In this document: piece after piece, positions 1 through 5,621 of the stretch
Layout: each line of letters starts with the position of its first letter
How positions within the stretch are numbered: position 1 is the first letter of the stretch
Source: an uncultured bacterium
GTDB taxonomy: Bacteria > Planctomycetota > Phycisphaerae > Sedimentisphaerales > Anaerobacaceae
DNA length: 5,732 nt
Direction of reading: 5' to 3'
NCBI GenBank assembly: GCA_913009865.1
Contig: CAJVYK010000117.1
Location: 1 to 5,732 of the forward strand
The notes under the pieces: model-generated
Databases searched by the model: none
What the model was told of the DNA's origin: nothing
What the model saw: only the letters and a program-made list of their open reading frames with translations
Program-made: the position numbers and the translations under genes

Positions 1-603
1 AGTATAGTCGTCTTTATAAATCGAATCCGGCTTTGGCTTCAAATGCAGTTGAATAAAATCCGCTGGTTTACTTTCTACTTGCTCAACCAGCTTTATCTCA
101 AACTGTTCTTTCAAATCTTCGGCTTTACTAAAGCCGATTATGGGGAAATTCCGGCTGGCCAAACAGAAGGCGTCCGCCGGCTCGTTCGGCTCGGCTTGTT
201 GATAACGCTTAACCTCTTTGATTTGGTAGTCGATGACGGTCAGCCAGGCGCCGTCGAAGATGTATTGCTCGATATATTTCTGCTCTTTTTCATCGTCCTG
301 TTTAAGGGTTTTGAAATTTATCCTAAGTTTCGATTTGTCGCCGGCCTTTTGGTAATACAAATCGCCTTTTCTCAGCGTTTCTGATTCGAATAACGGCTGG
401 CTGAATAAATATTCAATTCGGCATTGGTAGGTTTTGAGCTTCTGTGTTTTCTGCTCTAATTGTTTTAATATCACCTCAACCGAATTAGCGTCCGTTCTTT
501 TGGGTTGAGAGTCAGCTAAACTTTTGGTACACCCCTGCGCCTGGCAAATACCAACTGTGCCTAACAGAATAAGGGCAGCTTTCGTTATTATCTTTTTATT
601 CAT
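1..603 (-). CDS. LolA-like secreted protein, C-terminus cut by the window edge
   Basis: An open frame of 201 codons runs from an ATG at 603 to the left edge with no stop, so the C-terminus is missing. Residues 1-22 form a signal peptide: basic MNKK start, hydrophobic core AALILLGTVGI, then CQA as a possible signal peptidase I site. Cys25 (AQGC) could instead be a weak lipobox. From about residue 41 the sequence has the pattern of the LolA/LolB-like fold of envelope lipoprotein-sorting proteins: a helix with LKQLEQKTQKLKTYQ, then strands with RKGDLYYQK, KLRINFKTL and YIFDGAWLTVIDYQ, and a later FPIIGFSKAEDLKEQF segment and an LHLKPKPDSIYKDDY segment. I recall this arrangement from planctomycete proteins annotated as outer-membrane lipoprotein carriers; the true substrate is unknown. 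A GAGGG ribosome-binding site (607-611) lies very close to the ATG. The gene begins 33 bp after the phosphatase stop, suggesting cotranscription. The fold assignment is moderately sure and the function is not. Confidence 0.72.
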   Translation of the reverse strand, partial: MNKKIITKAALILLGTVGICQAQGCTKSLADSQPKRTDANSVEVILKQLEQKTQKLKTYQCRIEYLFSQPLFESETLRKGDLYYQKAGDKSKLRINFKTLKQDDEKEQKYIEQYIFDGAWLTVIDYQIKEVKRYQQAEPNEPADAFCLASRNFPIIGFSKAEDLKEQFEIKLVEQVESKPADFIQLHLKPKPDSIYKDDYT

Positions 604-636
604 TATCCCTCATTCATTTCTTCTATACGCTATCCG

Positions 637-1224
637 CTATTTTTTATCTTCAATAATCTCAAGTACCTGGTCTATTGTTTCAATAGTAAAATCGGCATGC
701 TCTCCGAATTCATCGGCCTGATTGTGGTTGGTCAGCAGCACTGCGACGGCGCCGGCGGCCCTTGCGCAGAGTAAATCGAAAAGATAATCGCCTACCAGCA
801 GGGTCTCGGCCGGCTTTACACCAAATTGCCGGCATATTTCCAATACGCCGAAGGCATCGGGCTTGACAGGGCCTTGCTCCCTGCCGACGACAGCGTCGAA
901 TTTTAAGTTATGCTTTTGGATAACGGCGACGGCGTTGCTCCGCCTGTTACGCGTTAATATACCGATGTGAATGCCGGCTTCGCGAAGCGCTGAAAGTGTT
1001 TGTTTTGCACCGGCGTTGAGTTTTGATTCTGTTACCGCCCGCCTCTCGTGAAAATGTAGAATTTCCTCCACATGCCGGCGCCGCTGCGGTGTCATTTTCT
1101 CCATCGCCTCTAAGATCGGCCCGGAATTTGCCTCTAACCCCATCTCTTCGCGAATGGCGTCAAAGTCGAAGTACGGCTGGGTTATCGTACCATCCAAATC
1201 AAATATTACAGCTTTAATTGACAT
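637..1224 (-). CDS. HAD-superfamily phosphatase (subfamily IA-like)
   Basis: This is a 195-residue cytoplasmic hydrolase of the haloacid dehalogenase superfamily, with all four motifs in order: motif I FDLDGT (nucleophile Asp9, acid/base Asp11), motif II LTRN (Thr91), motif III KPD (Lys121) and motif IV GDYLFD (Asp146, Asp150). Residues about 16-85 form the helical C1 cap typical of phosphoglycolate-phosphatase-like members. The family transfers phosphate from small phosphorylated metabolites to the nucleophilic Asp with Mg2+; the substrate cannot be read from sequence. I chose the ATG at 1224 because it puts the nucleophile at the usual position near residue 10. A longer frame starts at a GTG (1296-1294) whose first bases overlap the regulator stop (GTGA), but it adds only 24 residues encoded largely by a 7-bp tandem repeat. 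Neither start has a strong Shine-Dalgarno sequence. The stop is TAG, and the gene lies between the LysR gene and the LolA-like gene on the same strand. Confidence 0.88.
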   Translation of the reverse strand: MSIKAVIFDLDGTITQPYFDFDAIREEMGLEANSGPILEAMEKMTPQRRRHVEEILHFHERRAVTESKLNAGAKQTLSALREAGIHIGILTRNRRSNAVAVIQKHNLKFDAVVGREQGPVKPDAFGVLEICRQFGVKPAETLLVGDYLFDLLCARAAGAVAVLLTNHNQADEFGEHADFTIETIDQVLEIIEDKK

Positions 1225-1225
1225 A

Positions 1226-1274
1226 ACTCGTATCTCGTGACTCGTATCTCGTGACTCGTGACTCGTGACTCGTG
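1226..1274. repeat. Seven tandem 7-bp units (WCTCGTR)
   Basis: Seven contiguous 7-bp units fill this 49-bp stretch: ACTCGTA, TCTCGTG, ACTCGTA, TCTCGTG, then three copies of ACTCGTG. The core CTCGT is invariant and only the first and last bases vary, with an alternating 14-bp higher-order pattern in the first four units. The tract sits between the LysR stop and the phosphatase ATG, ending one base from that ATG on the minus strand. Read in the phosphatase frame it gives the low-complexity peptide VTSHESRDTSHEIRV. It is therefore either 5' untranslated sequence or a spurious N-terminal extension. The role is unknown; slippage-prone expansion or a dispersed small repeat family are both possible. 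Confidence 0.93.
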
Positions 1275-1292
1275 GTTCATTGAGGGCACAGG

Positions 1293-2174
1293 TCACGGTT
1301 GTTTGCGCAGCAGTTCGATAAAGTATCGGCAGACCTGGCTTTGAATCTTATTCCTGCGAACGATTATGCCGGTCGGCCTGACAAAATTCTCATTAGAAAA
1401 GACAATCGCCTTTAATGTTCCGCTGGCAAGCTCCTGAAGTATCGCGGTCTGCGGCAATATACTTACGCCCGAATTTATCTCCACCGCTCGTTTAATGGTT
1501 TCAATGTTATCGAATTCCATCACCGGGCGGACAACAATATTGTAACGCTGTAAAATACCGTCTATCCACACACGTGTAGGGACATCTTTCTCGAAGCCGA
1601 TGAACCTTTCAAACTGCACTTTATGAATGTCTGTCTGCGATTCGTAAGCCAGAGGATGTTTCGGACTGCAGGCCAGTACCAGCGGCTCATCCTCGAAGTC
1701 ATACACATCGAGCCGTTTGTCTCTTTTCGGCACAGCCACAAGACCGATATCGATATCGCCGGCTAAAACCAGCTCGTAAATTCTGTCGGCGCTCAGGTAC
1801 TCGATATGAACATTAACGTTGGGGTAGTTGACCATAAATTTCTTAACGTAGCCCGACAGAGTGTGCATACCGATACTGAAAATCGCAGCTACATTTATTC
1901 TGTAACCGGCTGAGGATTTCAGAGCGTTCAGCTCACTTTTTAGCTGTTCATATCTGTCAAGTATATCCCTGGCGGCCTTGTAAAGCAGCCGGCCTTCTTT
2001 CGTAAATTCGATGGGTCTTTTCTTTCGGTTGACTAACTGGCATTTGTGAGCAAGTTCCAGTTGTGCAAGCTGCTGGGAGATGGCTGACTGGCTTAGAAGA
2101 TGCTTCTCAGCGGTCTTCGAGAAACTTTGCAACTCAGTTAAATCGCAAAATATCTTTAGCGTTTCTATATGCAC
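1293..2174 (-). CDS. LysR-type transcriptional regulator
   Basis: This 293-residue protein has the usual LTTR length and architecture. The N-terminal winged helix-turn-helix spans about residues 3-60, with the signature SFSKTAEKHLLSQSAISQQL (18-37) followed by LE and then RPIEFTKEGRLLY (53-65). A linker helix covers about 60-88. The substrate-binding-protein-like effector domain runs from about 91 to the end and includes the conserved LVLAGDIDIGLVAVP segment. LTTRs bind DNA as tetramers, usually at T-N11-A sites, and commonly repress their own gene while controlling a divergent target on binding a small co-inducer. The start is GTG at 2174, preceded by an AGAAGAG ribosome-binding site (2187-2181) six bases away. 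The gene is divergent from the ammonium-transport genes, and the shared region holds T-N11-A candidates, so control of amt is plausible but unproven. The effector is unknown. Its TGA stop overlaps a possible GTG start of the phosphatase frame. Confidence 0.93.
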   Translation of the reverse strand: MHIETLKIFCDLTELQSFSKTAEKHLLSQSAISQQLAQLELAHKCQLVNRKKRPIEFTKEGRLLYKAARDILDRYEQLKSELNALKSSAGYRINVAAIFSIGMHTLSGYVKKFMVNYPNVNVHIEYLSADRIYELVLAGDIDIGLVAVPKRDKRLDVYDFEDEPLVLACSPKHPLAYESQTDIHKVQFERFIGFEKDVPTRVWIDGILQRYNIVVRPVMEFDNIETIKRAVEINSGVSILPQTAILQELASGTLKAIVFSNENFVRPTGIIVRRNKIQSQVCRYFIELLRKQP

Positions 2175-2212
2175 TATAAGCTCTTCTAATAATTCATATC
2201 AAGATAATGCGT

Positions 2213-2241
2213 TTGTTCTACTAAAGATTAGCCCTTAAAAT
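2213..2241 (+). promoter_or_regulatory. Candidate sigma70 promoter for the amt operon
   Basis: TTGTTC (2213-2218) and TAAAAT (2236-2241) are separated by 17 bp and match the -35 and -10 consensus at 3/6 and 5/6 positions. They point toward the ammonium transporter gene and would give a leader of roughly 125 nt. The -10 box overlaps the leftmost ATT-N9-AAT operator candidate. The region is AT-rich, so a chance match is possible and no start site is known. Confidence 0.35.
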
Positions 2242-2277
2242 CATTAGTCTTGCTATATATTATTGGCCTTGCTAATC
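2226..2277. promoter_or_regulatory. Operator-like repeat array between lysR and amt
   Basis: Three related 15-mers lie in the same orientation: ATTAGCCCTTAAAAT (2227-2241), ATTAGTCTTGCTATA (2243-2257) and ATTGGCCTTGCTAAT (2262-2276). The outer two have ATT-N9-AAT symmetry and contain the T-N11-A motif typical of LysR-family sites (T2228/A2240 and T2263/A2275). The middle one matches the third at 11 of 15 positions but lacks the right half-site. The array is also bracketed by a perfect 7-bp inverted repeat, GATTAGC (2226-2232) and GCTAATC (2271-2277). Two outer sites with centres 35 bp apart suit the bipartite recognition and activation sites of LTTR promoters. A minus-strand promoter candidate (TTGATT 2279-2274, 16 bp, TATAGC 2257-2252) would be covered by bound regulator, consistent with autorepression. 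Binding is inferred. Confidence 0.45.
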
Positions 2278-2362
2278 AAACACAAATAAAAAGTTCAGGT
2301 TTGGAACGGTGCAGGCGGGTAGGCTATGTTTTCAGCGGGGGGCATGGTAACGGATGGGCAGG

Positions 2363-2371
2363 AAAGGTGGG
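2363..2371 (+). promoter_or_regulatory. Ribosome-binding site fixing the amt1 start
   Basis: AAAGGTGGG lies three bases before the ATG at 2375, and an AGGA lies a little further upstream (2360-2363). This supports the start at 2375 over the in-frame ATG at 2354, which has no clear Shine-Dalgarno sequence and would put seven extra residues before the signal peptide. Confidence 0.6.
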
Positions 2372-2374
2372 CTT

Positions 2375-3781
2375 ATGAAAAACAGTAGGAGTGGATTTCG
2401 GCTCAGGCTGGTTATGGCTGTACCTGGGATAATGGTTCTGCTTTGTGGTGCTGCGATGGCAGCCGAAGAGAGTGTTCCAGCTCAGCTTATCAGCGTTTCC
2501 GATGCAGATGTTTCTGGCAGCGGAATTGATATTGGCCAGTTAAAACAGGCCGTGGACACTATGTGGGTATTGATTGCCGCATTTCTGGTTTTCTTTATGC
2601 AGGCAGGTTTCGGAATGGTCGAAGCCGGTTTCATAAGGGCCAAGAACACCTGCAATATCCTGGCAAAGAACTTTCTTGATTTTTGTATGGCCTCGCTGGG
2701 CTTCTTCCTTATCGGCTATGCCCTGATGTTCGGCAGCGGCAATAGCTTTATGGGCCTGAATGGCTGGGCTTTGTTCGGCCTTGAATCGACGACCAACGGC
2801 CTGCCGCTTTATGCCTTCTGGCTGTTCCAGGCGGCGTTCTGCGGGGCGGCGGCGACGATAGTGGCCGGCGGAATGGCTGAGCGAATGAAATTTCAGGCCT
2901 ACTTAATCTACTCCTTCATTATTTCGGCATTTGTTTATCCTATCGTCGGCCACTGGATATGGGGCGGTGGATGGCTTTCAAATATGGGCTTTGCCGATTT
3001 TGCCGGCTCAACGGTGGTGCACACGGTTGGCGGCTGTGCAGCTCTTATCGGCACATCTATCCTCAAGCCCAGAGAAGGAAAATACGGTGTTGACGGCAGG
3101 CCGAAAGTCCTCGCCGGCCACAGCATTCCGCTGGCATCTTTAGGTGTATTCATTCTCTGGTTCGGCTGGTTCGGATTCAATGCCGGCTCGACGCTCGGCG
3201 TAACGGACGGCTCGATCATAGGGCGGGTTGCAATCAATACAAACCTGGCGGCGGCAATGGGAGGAATCGCTGCGGTGGCGACGGTCTGGAAAAGGTTCGG
3301 TAAGCCGGATTTGTCGATGGCAATGAACGGCGCTCTGGCTGGGCTGGTGGCAATAACGGCTCCGTGTGCCTATGTTGAGCCGTGGGCGGCATTGGTAATA
3401 GGCGCAGTTGCCGGGTACATAGTCGTAAGAGGAGTCGAACTGCTCGATAAGCTTCAGATTGATGACCCTGTAGGCGCTTTTCCTGTTCACGGCATCTGCG
3501 GAATCTGGGGTACGCTGTGCGTTGGTATTTTCGGCAGGCAGATGCTGGGGCTGGCGAATGACGGCTTTATTTACAGCGGTAATCCGATGCAGCTGGGTAT
3601 CCAAATGGTAGGCAGCGTAAGTGCGGTGGTTTTTGTGGTTGTTAGTATGGGCATAGTCTTCAAGTTGATAGATGTAACTATCGGCCTGAGAGTTAGTCGG
3701 GAAGAAGAGTTGCGAGGGCTGGATATCGGAGAGCATGGTATGGAAGCTTATGGCGGTTTCCAGATATTCAGCACGAGTTGA
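2375..3781 (+). CDS. amtB: Ammonium transporter, AmtB type (amt1)
   Basis: This 468-residue inner-membrane channel of the Amt/Mep/Rh family moves ammonium into the cell as a trimer. Residues 1-30 are a cleavable signal peptide (hydrophobic core, then AMA before AEE), followed by a short periplasmic stretch and about eleven membrane helices from residue 63. Channel residues can be matched to E. coli AmtB: Asp208 in FADFAGS, the twin histidines His216 (VVHTVGG) and His372 (FPVHGICG), Trp196 in WIWGGG, the aromatic segment FQAAF (151-155), the AGGMAERMKF motif (164-173), and GWFGFNAGS (264-272). The C-terminal tail GLRVSREEELRGLDI...HG.EAY (437-459) closely resembles the AmtB tail, which couples the subunits and contacts GlnK. 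The start at 2375 is favoured by its ribosome-binding site and by signal-peptide geometry. The PII gene follows after 35 bp, the classic amtB-glnK pairing. The family assignment is essentially certain; the net transport mechanism in this organism is not visible. Confidence 0.97.
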   Translation: MKNSRSGFRLRLVMAVPGIMVLLCGAAMAAEESVPAQLISVSDADVSGSGIDIGQLKQAVDTMWVLIAAFLVFFMQAGFGMVEAGFIRAKNTCNILAKNFLDFCMASLGFFLIGYALMFGSGNSFMGLNGWALFGLESTTNGLPLYAFWLFQAAFCGAAATIVAGGMAERMKFQAYLIYSFIISAFVYPIVGHWIWGGGWLSNMGFADFAGSTVVHTVGGCAALIGTSILKPREGKYGVDGRPKVLAGHSIPLASLGVFILWFGWFGFNAGSTLGVTDGSIIGRVAINTNLAAAMGGIAAVATVWKRFGKPDLSMAMNGALAGLVAITAPCAYVEPWAALVIGAVAGYIVVRGVELLDKLQIDDPVGAFPVHGICGIWGTLCVGIFGRQMLGLANDGFIYSGNPMQLGIQMVGSVSAVVFVVVSMGIVFKLIDVTIGLRVSREEELRGLDIGEHGMEAYGGFQIFSTS

Positions 3782-3816
3782 GGTTCGCCTGAGTAAGGAA
3801 TAAAAGGGATAAGTGG

Positions 3817-4158
3817 ATGAAACTTGTAATCGCATATATTCAGCCGCACAAACTGCAGGACGTTAAAAAGGCCCTGTATAAGGCGGAAGTTTACAAAATG
3901 TCTGTAACAAATGCTCTGGGCTGTGGTGCTCAGCAGGGATACGAGGAAAGCTACAGGGGTATTAAGTTCGAGGTAAATCTGCTCAAGAAAGTGAGAATTG
4001 AGATAGCAGTGAACGAGTCGTTTGTGAAGAAAACGGTCGAGGCGATTGTCGAAGGCGCAAGGACAGGACGAATCGGCGACGGTAAAATCTTCGTACTGGA
4101 TTTAGGCGAGTGTATTCGTATCCGAACCGGCGATAAAGGCCAGGCAGCGATAGGTTAA
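3817..4158 (+). CDS. glnK: PII signal-transduction protein lacking Tyr51 (glnK1)
   Basis: This 113-residue PII protein aligns without gaps to GlnB/GlnK. These trimers sense ATP/ADP and 2-oxoglutarate and, in GlnK, plug the Amt pore with the T-loop. Visible residues: Gln39 and Lys58 (2-oxoglutarate site and T-loop base), Gly37 and Gly41, T-loop Tyr46-Arg47-Gly48 (Arg47 is the residue that enters the channel in the E. coli complex), the C-terminal signature TGRIGDGKIFV (83-93) with Lys90, and Arg101/Arg103 for nucleotide phosphate. Position 51, the uridylylated tyrosine of proteobacterial PII, is Phe (YRGIKF), so the uridylylation-site motif is lost. Position 9 is Gln instead of the basic residue usual there. 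The ATG has an AAGGG site eight bases upstream (3804-3808). Flanked by two amt genes with 35-bp gaps on both sides, it is probably the regulatory partner of one or both channels. Confidence 0.97.
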   Translation: MKLVIAYIQPHKLQDVKKALYKAEVYKMSVTNALGCGAQQGYEESYRGIKFEVNLLKKVRIEIAVNESFVKKTVEAIVEGARTGRIGDGKIFVLDLGECIRIRTGDKGQAAIG

Positions 4159-4193
4159 ACCGGGCCAGGCGGATTTTGAAAGGAACAGGGTAA

Positions 4194-5546
4194 ATGACAG
4201 GATACAAATTGATTTTAGCCGGCTTGCTGCTGCCCGTTATGATTTTGTCGGTCTGCCCGAAAGTGCTTTTTGCTTCCGATACCACGGAAATCGGACAAGT
4301 TGCCGCTGGGAAGGATTCTGAAGCTGAAAATGTGGCGGAACGAACGGCTCTGAATAAGGTCGTCTCCTCTTCAAATGTGTTTTTCATTATGATGGGAGCC
4401 GTTATGATTCTGGCTATGCATGGCGGTTTTGCTTTTCTGGAAGTAGGCTCGGTACGCAAAAAAAACCAGGTCAATGCCTTGAATAAGATTATTTGTGAGT
4501 GGAGCTTCTCGACGATAATCTACTTTTTTATAGGATATCCGATAGCGAGAGGTGTCTCATTTCTGTTACCTGTAAATGATATGATAGTAGATGACGGATT
4601 TGCTTATGTTAAATTTTTTCTGCTTTTGGGTTTTGCCGCATGCATTCCCGCCATAATTTCGGGCGGTGTGGCGGAACGTGCCAAGTTCTGGACCAACGCC
4701 GTTGCGGGCGGAATTTTTGTAGGCCTGGTGTATCCGGTAATAGAAGGGGCTACATGGGGACGTTTCAATATGATGCTGGGGCAGACGGGAGGATGGCTGG
4801 CAGGGACTTTCGGAGCCCCGTTTCATGATTTTGCCGGCTCTGTCATTGTGCATGCTGCGGGTGGATGGCTGGCACTGCCGGCGATTATGCTGTTAGGTCC
4901 GAGACTCAGACGCAGCAGCGAAGATTCGATAAAAGTAAGCAGTATTCCTTTCCTTGCCCTTGGCAGTTGGACACTTATTGTCGGCTGGTTCGGATTCAAT
5001 GTGATGAGCGCCGGCAGCATAGGTAATATTTCCGGCCTGGTTGCAATCAATTCACTGATGGCAATGGTCGGCGGAGTTTTAGCGGCGTTTTTCATATCCA
5101 GAAATGATGCCGGTTTTGTCCATAATGGGGCCCTTGCGGGTCTGGTAGCGATTTGCGCCGGCTCGGACCTGTATCATCCGGTGGCTGCCCTGGTGGTCGG
5201 CGCCATAGCAGGCGCTATATTTGTCTTCCTGTTTATAACCGAAACCGGTAAATGGGGAATCGACGATGTATTAGGCGTCTGGCCGCTTCACGGGGTATGC
5301 GGGGCATGGGGCGGTATAGCCGCCGGCATTTTCGGCCTTGAAGCGCTCGGAGGACGCGGAGGTGTTTCTTTCTTTTCTCAGCTTCTTGTTACAACGGCAA
5401 TCGTTATTTTTGTTCTTTTGTCAAGCACATTGGTATATGGTGTCTTAAAATGGACCGTCGGTATTCGGCTTGAGCCGCATGAAGAGCGGATTGGAACGGA
5501 CCTGGCTGTGCACAAGATAGAATCACATCCGGAGGAGGCGTTCTGA
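4194..5546 (+). CDS. amt: Second ammonium transporter, divergent Amt subfamily (amt2)
   Basis: This 450-residue Amt-family inner-membrane protein differs from the first copy. Residues 1-27 look like a signal peptide (core ILAGLLLPVMILSV, LFA before SDT), followed by an acidic, charged periplasmic segment (29-56) and about eleven membrane helices from residue 60. Conduction residues are retained: Asp212 in HDFAGS, the twin histidines His220 (VIVHAAGG) and His366 (PLHGVCG), Phe147 with SGGVAERAKF (156-165), and GWFGFN (264-269). The neighbourhood of the pore tryptophan is altered (EGATWGRF versus GHWIWGGG in the first copy), and the segment after GWFGFN is two residues shorter. The cytoplasmic tail GIRLEPHEERIGTDLAVHKI (423-442) and its ESHPEEAF end replace the AmtB-type GLD..EHG..AY tail. 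It belongs to a separate Amt clade often seen with its own PII partner. AAAGGA lies nine bases before the ATG. It begins 35 bp after glnK1 and is followed 75 bp later by a second PII gene. Confidence 0.95.
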   Translation: MTGYKLILAGLLLPVMILSVCPKVLFASDTTEIGQVAAGKDSEAENVAERTALNKVVSSSNVFFIMMGAVMILAMHGGFAFLEVGSVRKKNQVNALNKIICEWSFSTIIYFFIGYPIARGVSFLLPVNDMIVDDGFAYVKFFLLLGFAACIPAIISGGVAERAKFWTNAVAGGIFVGLVYPVIEGATWGRFNMMLGQTGGWLAGTFGAPFHDFAGSVIVHAAGGWLALPAIMLLGPRLRRSSEDSIKVSSIPFLALGSWTLIVGWFGFNVMSAGSIGNISGLVAINSLMAMVGGVLAAFFISRNDAGFVHNGALAGLVAICAGSDLYHPVAALVVGAIAGAIFVFLFITETGKWGIDDVLGVWPLHGVCGAWGGIAAGIFGLEALGGRGGVSFFSQLLVTTAIVIFVLLSSTLVYGVLKWTVGIRLEPHEERIGTDLAVHKIESHPEEAF

Positions 5547-5553
5547 AAACGCA

Positions 5554-5582
5554 TTGACAGCTCTGGGTTGAAAAAGTAAAAG
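5554..5582 (+). promoter_or_regulatory. Candidate internal promoter before glnK2
   Basis: A perfect TTGACA (5554-5559) is followed 17 bp later by TAAAAG (5577-5582), which matches the -10 consensus at four of six positions. The site lies in the 75-bp gap after amt2, about twice the length of the other gaps in this gene row, and would allow separate expression of the second PII gene with a leader of about 33 nt. The weak -10 makes this tentative. I see no terminator hairpin in the gap, so read-through from amt2 is also expected. Confidence 0.35.
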
Positions 5583-5621
5583 TAATACTTAATAAATAGT
5601 GTCAGATGGAGTAAGCTATCA

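Noticed and set aside
43..384. Plus-strand open frame of 113 codons at the left edge
   Set aside because: It lies antisense to the LolA-like gene, which has a signal peptide, a ribosome-binding site and a family-like sequence; the hydrophobic look of the plus-strand frame is a mirror of the Lys/Glu-rich codons.
1226..1274. CRISPR-like array
   Set aside because: The units are 7 bp and directly adjacent with no spacers, so this is a simple tandem repeat.
2302..2317. Possible sigma54 promoter (GG-N10-GC) upstream of amt1
   Set aside because: GG at 2303 and GC at 2315 have the right spacing, but the flanking bases fit TGGCAC/TTGCW poorly, and a second chance GG-N10-GC occurs at 2346-2359 over the upstream ATG, so the match is not specific.
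2354..2374. Upstream in-frame ATG for amt1
   Set aside because: It would add MGRKGGL before the signal peptide and lacks a good ribosome-binding site, whereas the ATG at 2375 has one.
2326..2388. 20-codon upstream reading frame overlapping the amt1 start
   Set aside because: It has an ATG, a GGGTAGG nearby and a stop just inside amt1, so a leader peptide is conceivable, but its sequence shows no regulatory codon run and short frames like this are common by chance.
3140..3835. Long minus-strand open frame of 231 codons opposite amt1
   Set aside because: It is antisense to the well-supported amt1 coding sequence, its translation is rich in Arg, His, Ser and Tyr with no recognisable domain, and it reflects codon bias on the opposite strand.
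3983..4474. Minus-strand open frame of 163 codons across glnK1 and amt2
   Set aside because: It lies opposite two clear genes, has no domain or ribosome-binding site, and spans the gap between them.
5555..5604. TGACA/TGTCA inverted repeat after amt2 as a terminator
   Set aside because: The arms are only five bases and 40 bp apart, with no T-run after them, so it does not form a credible terminator.
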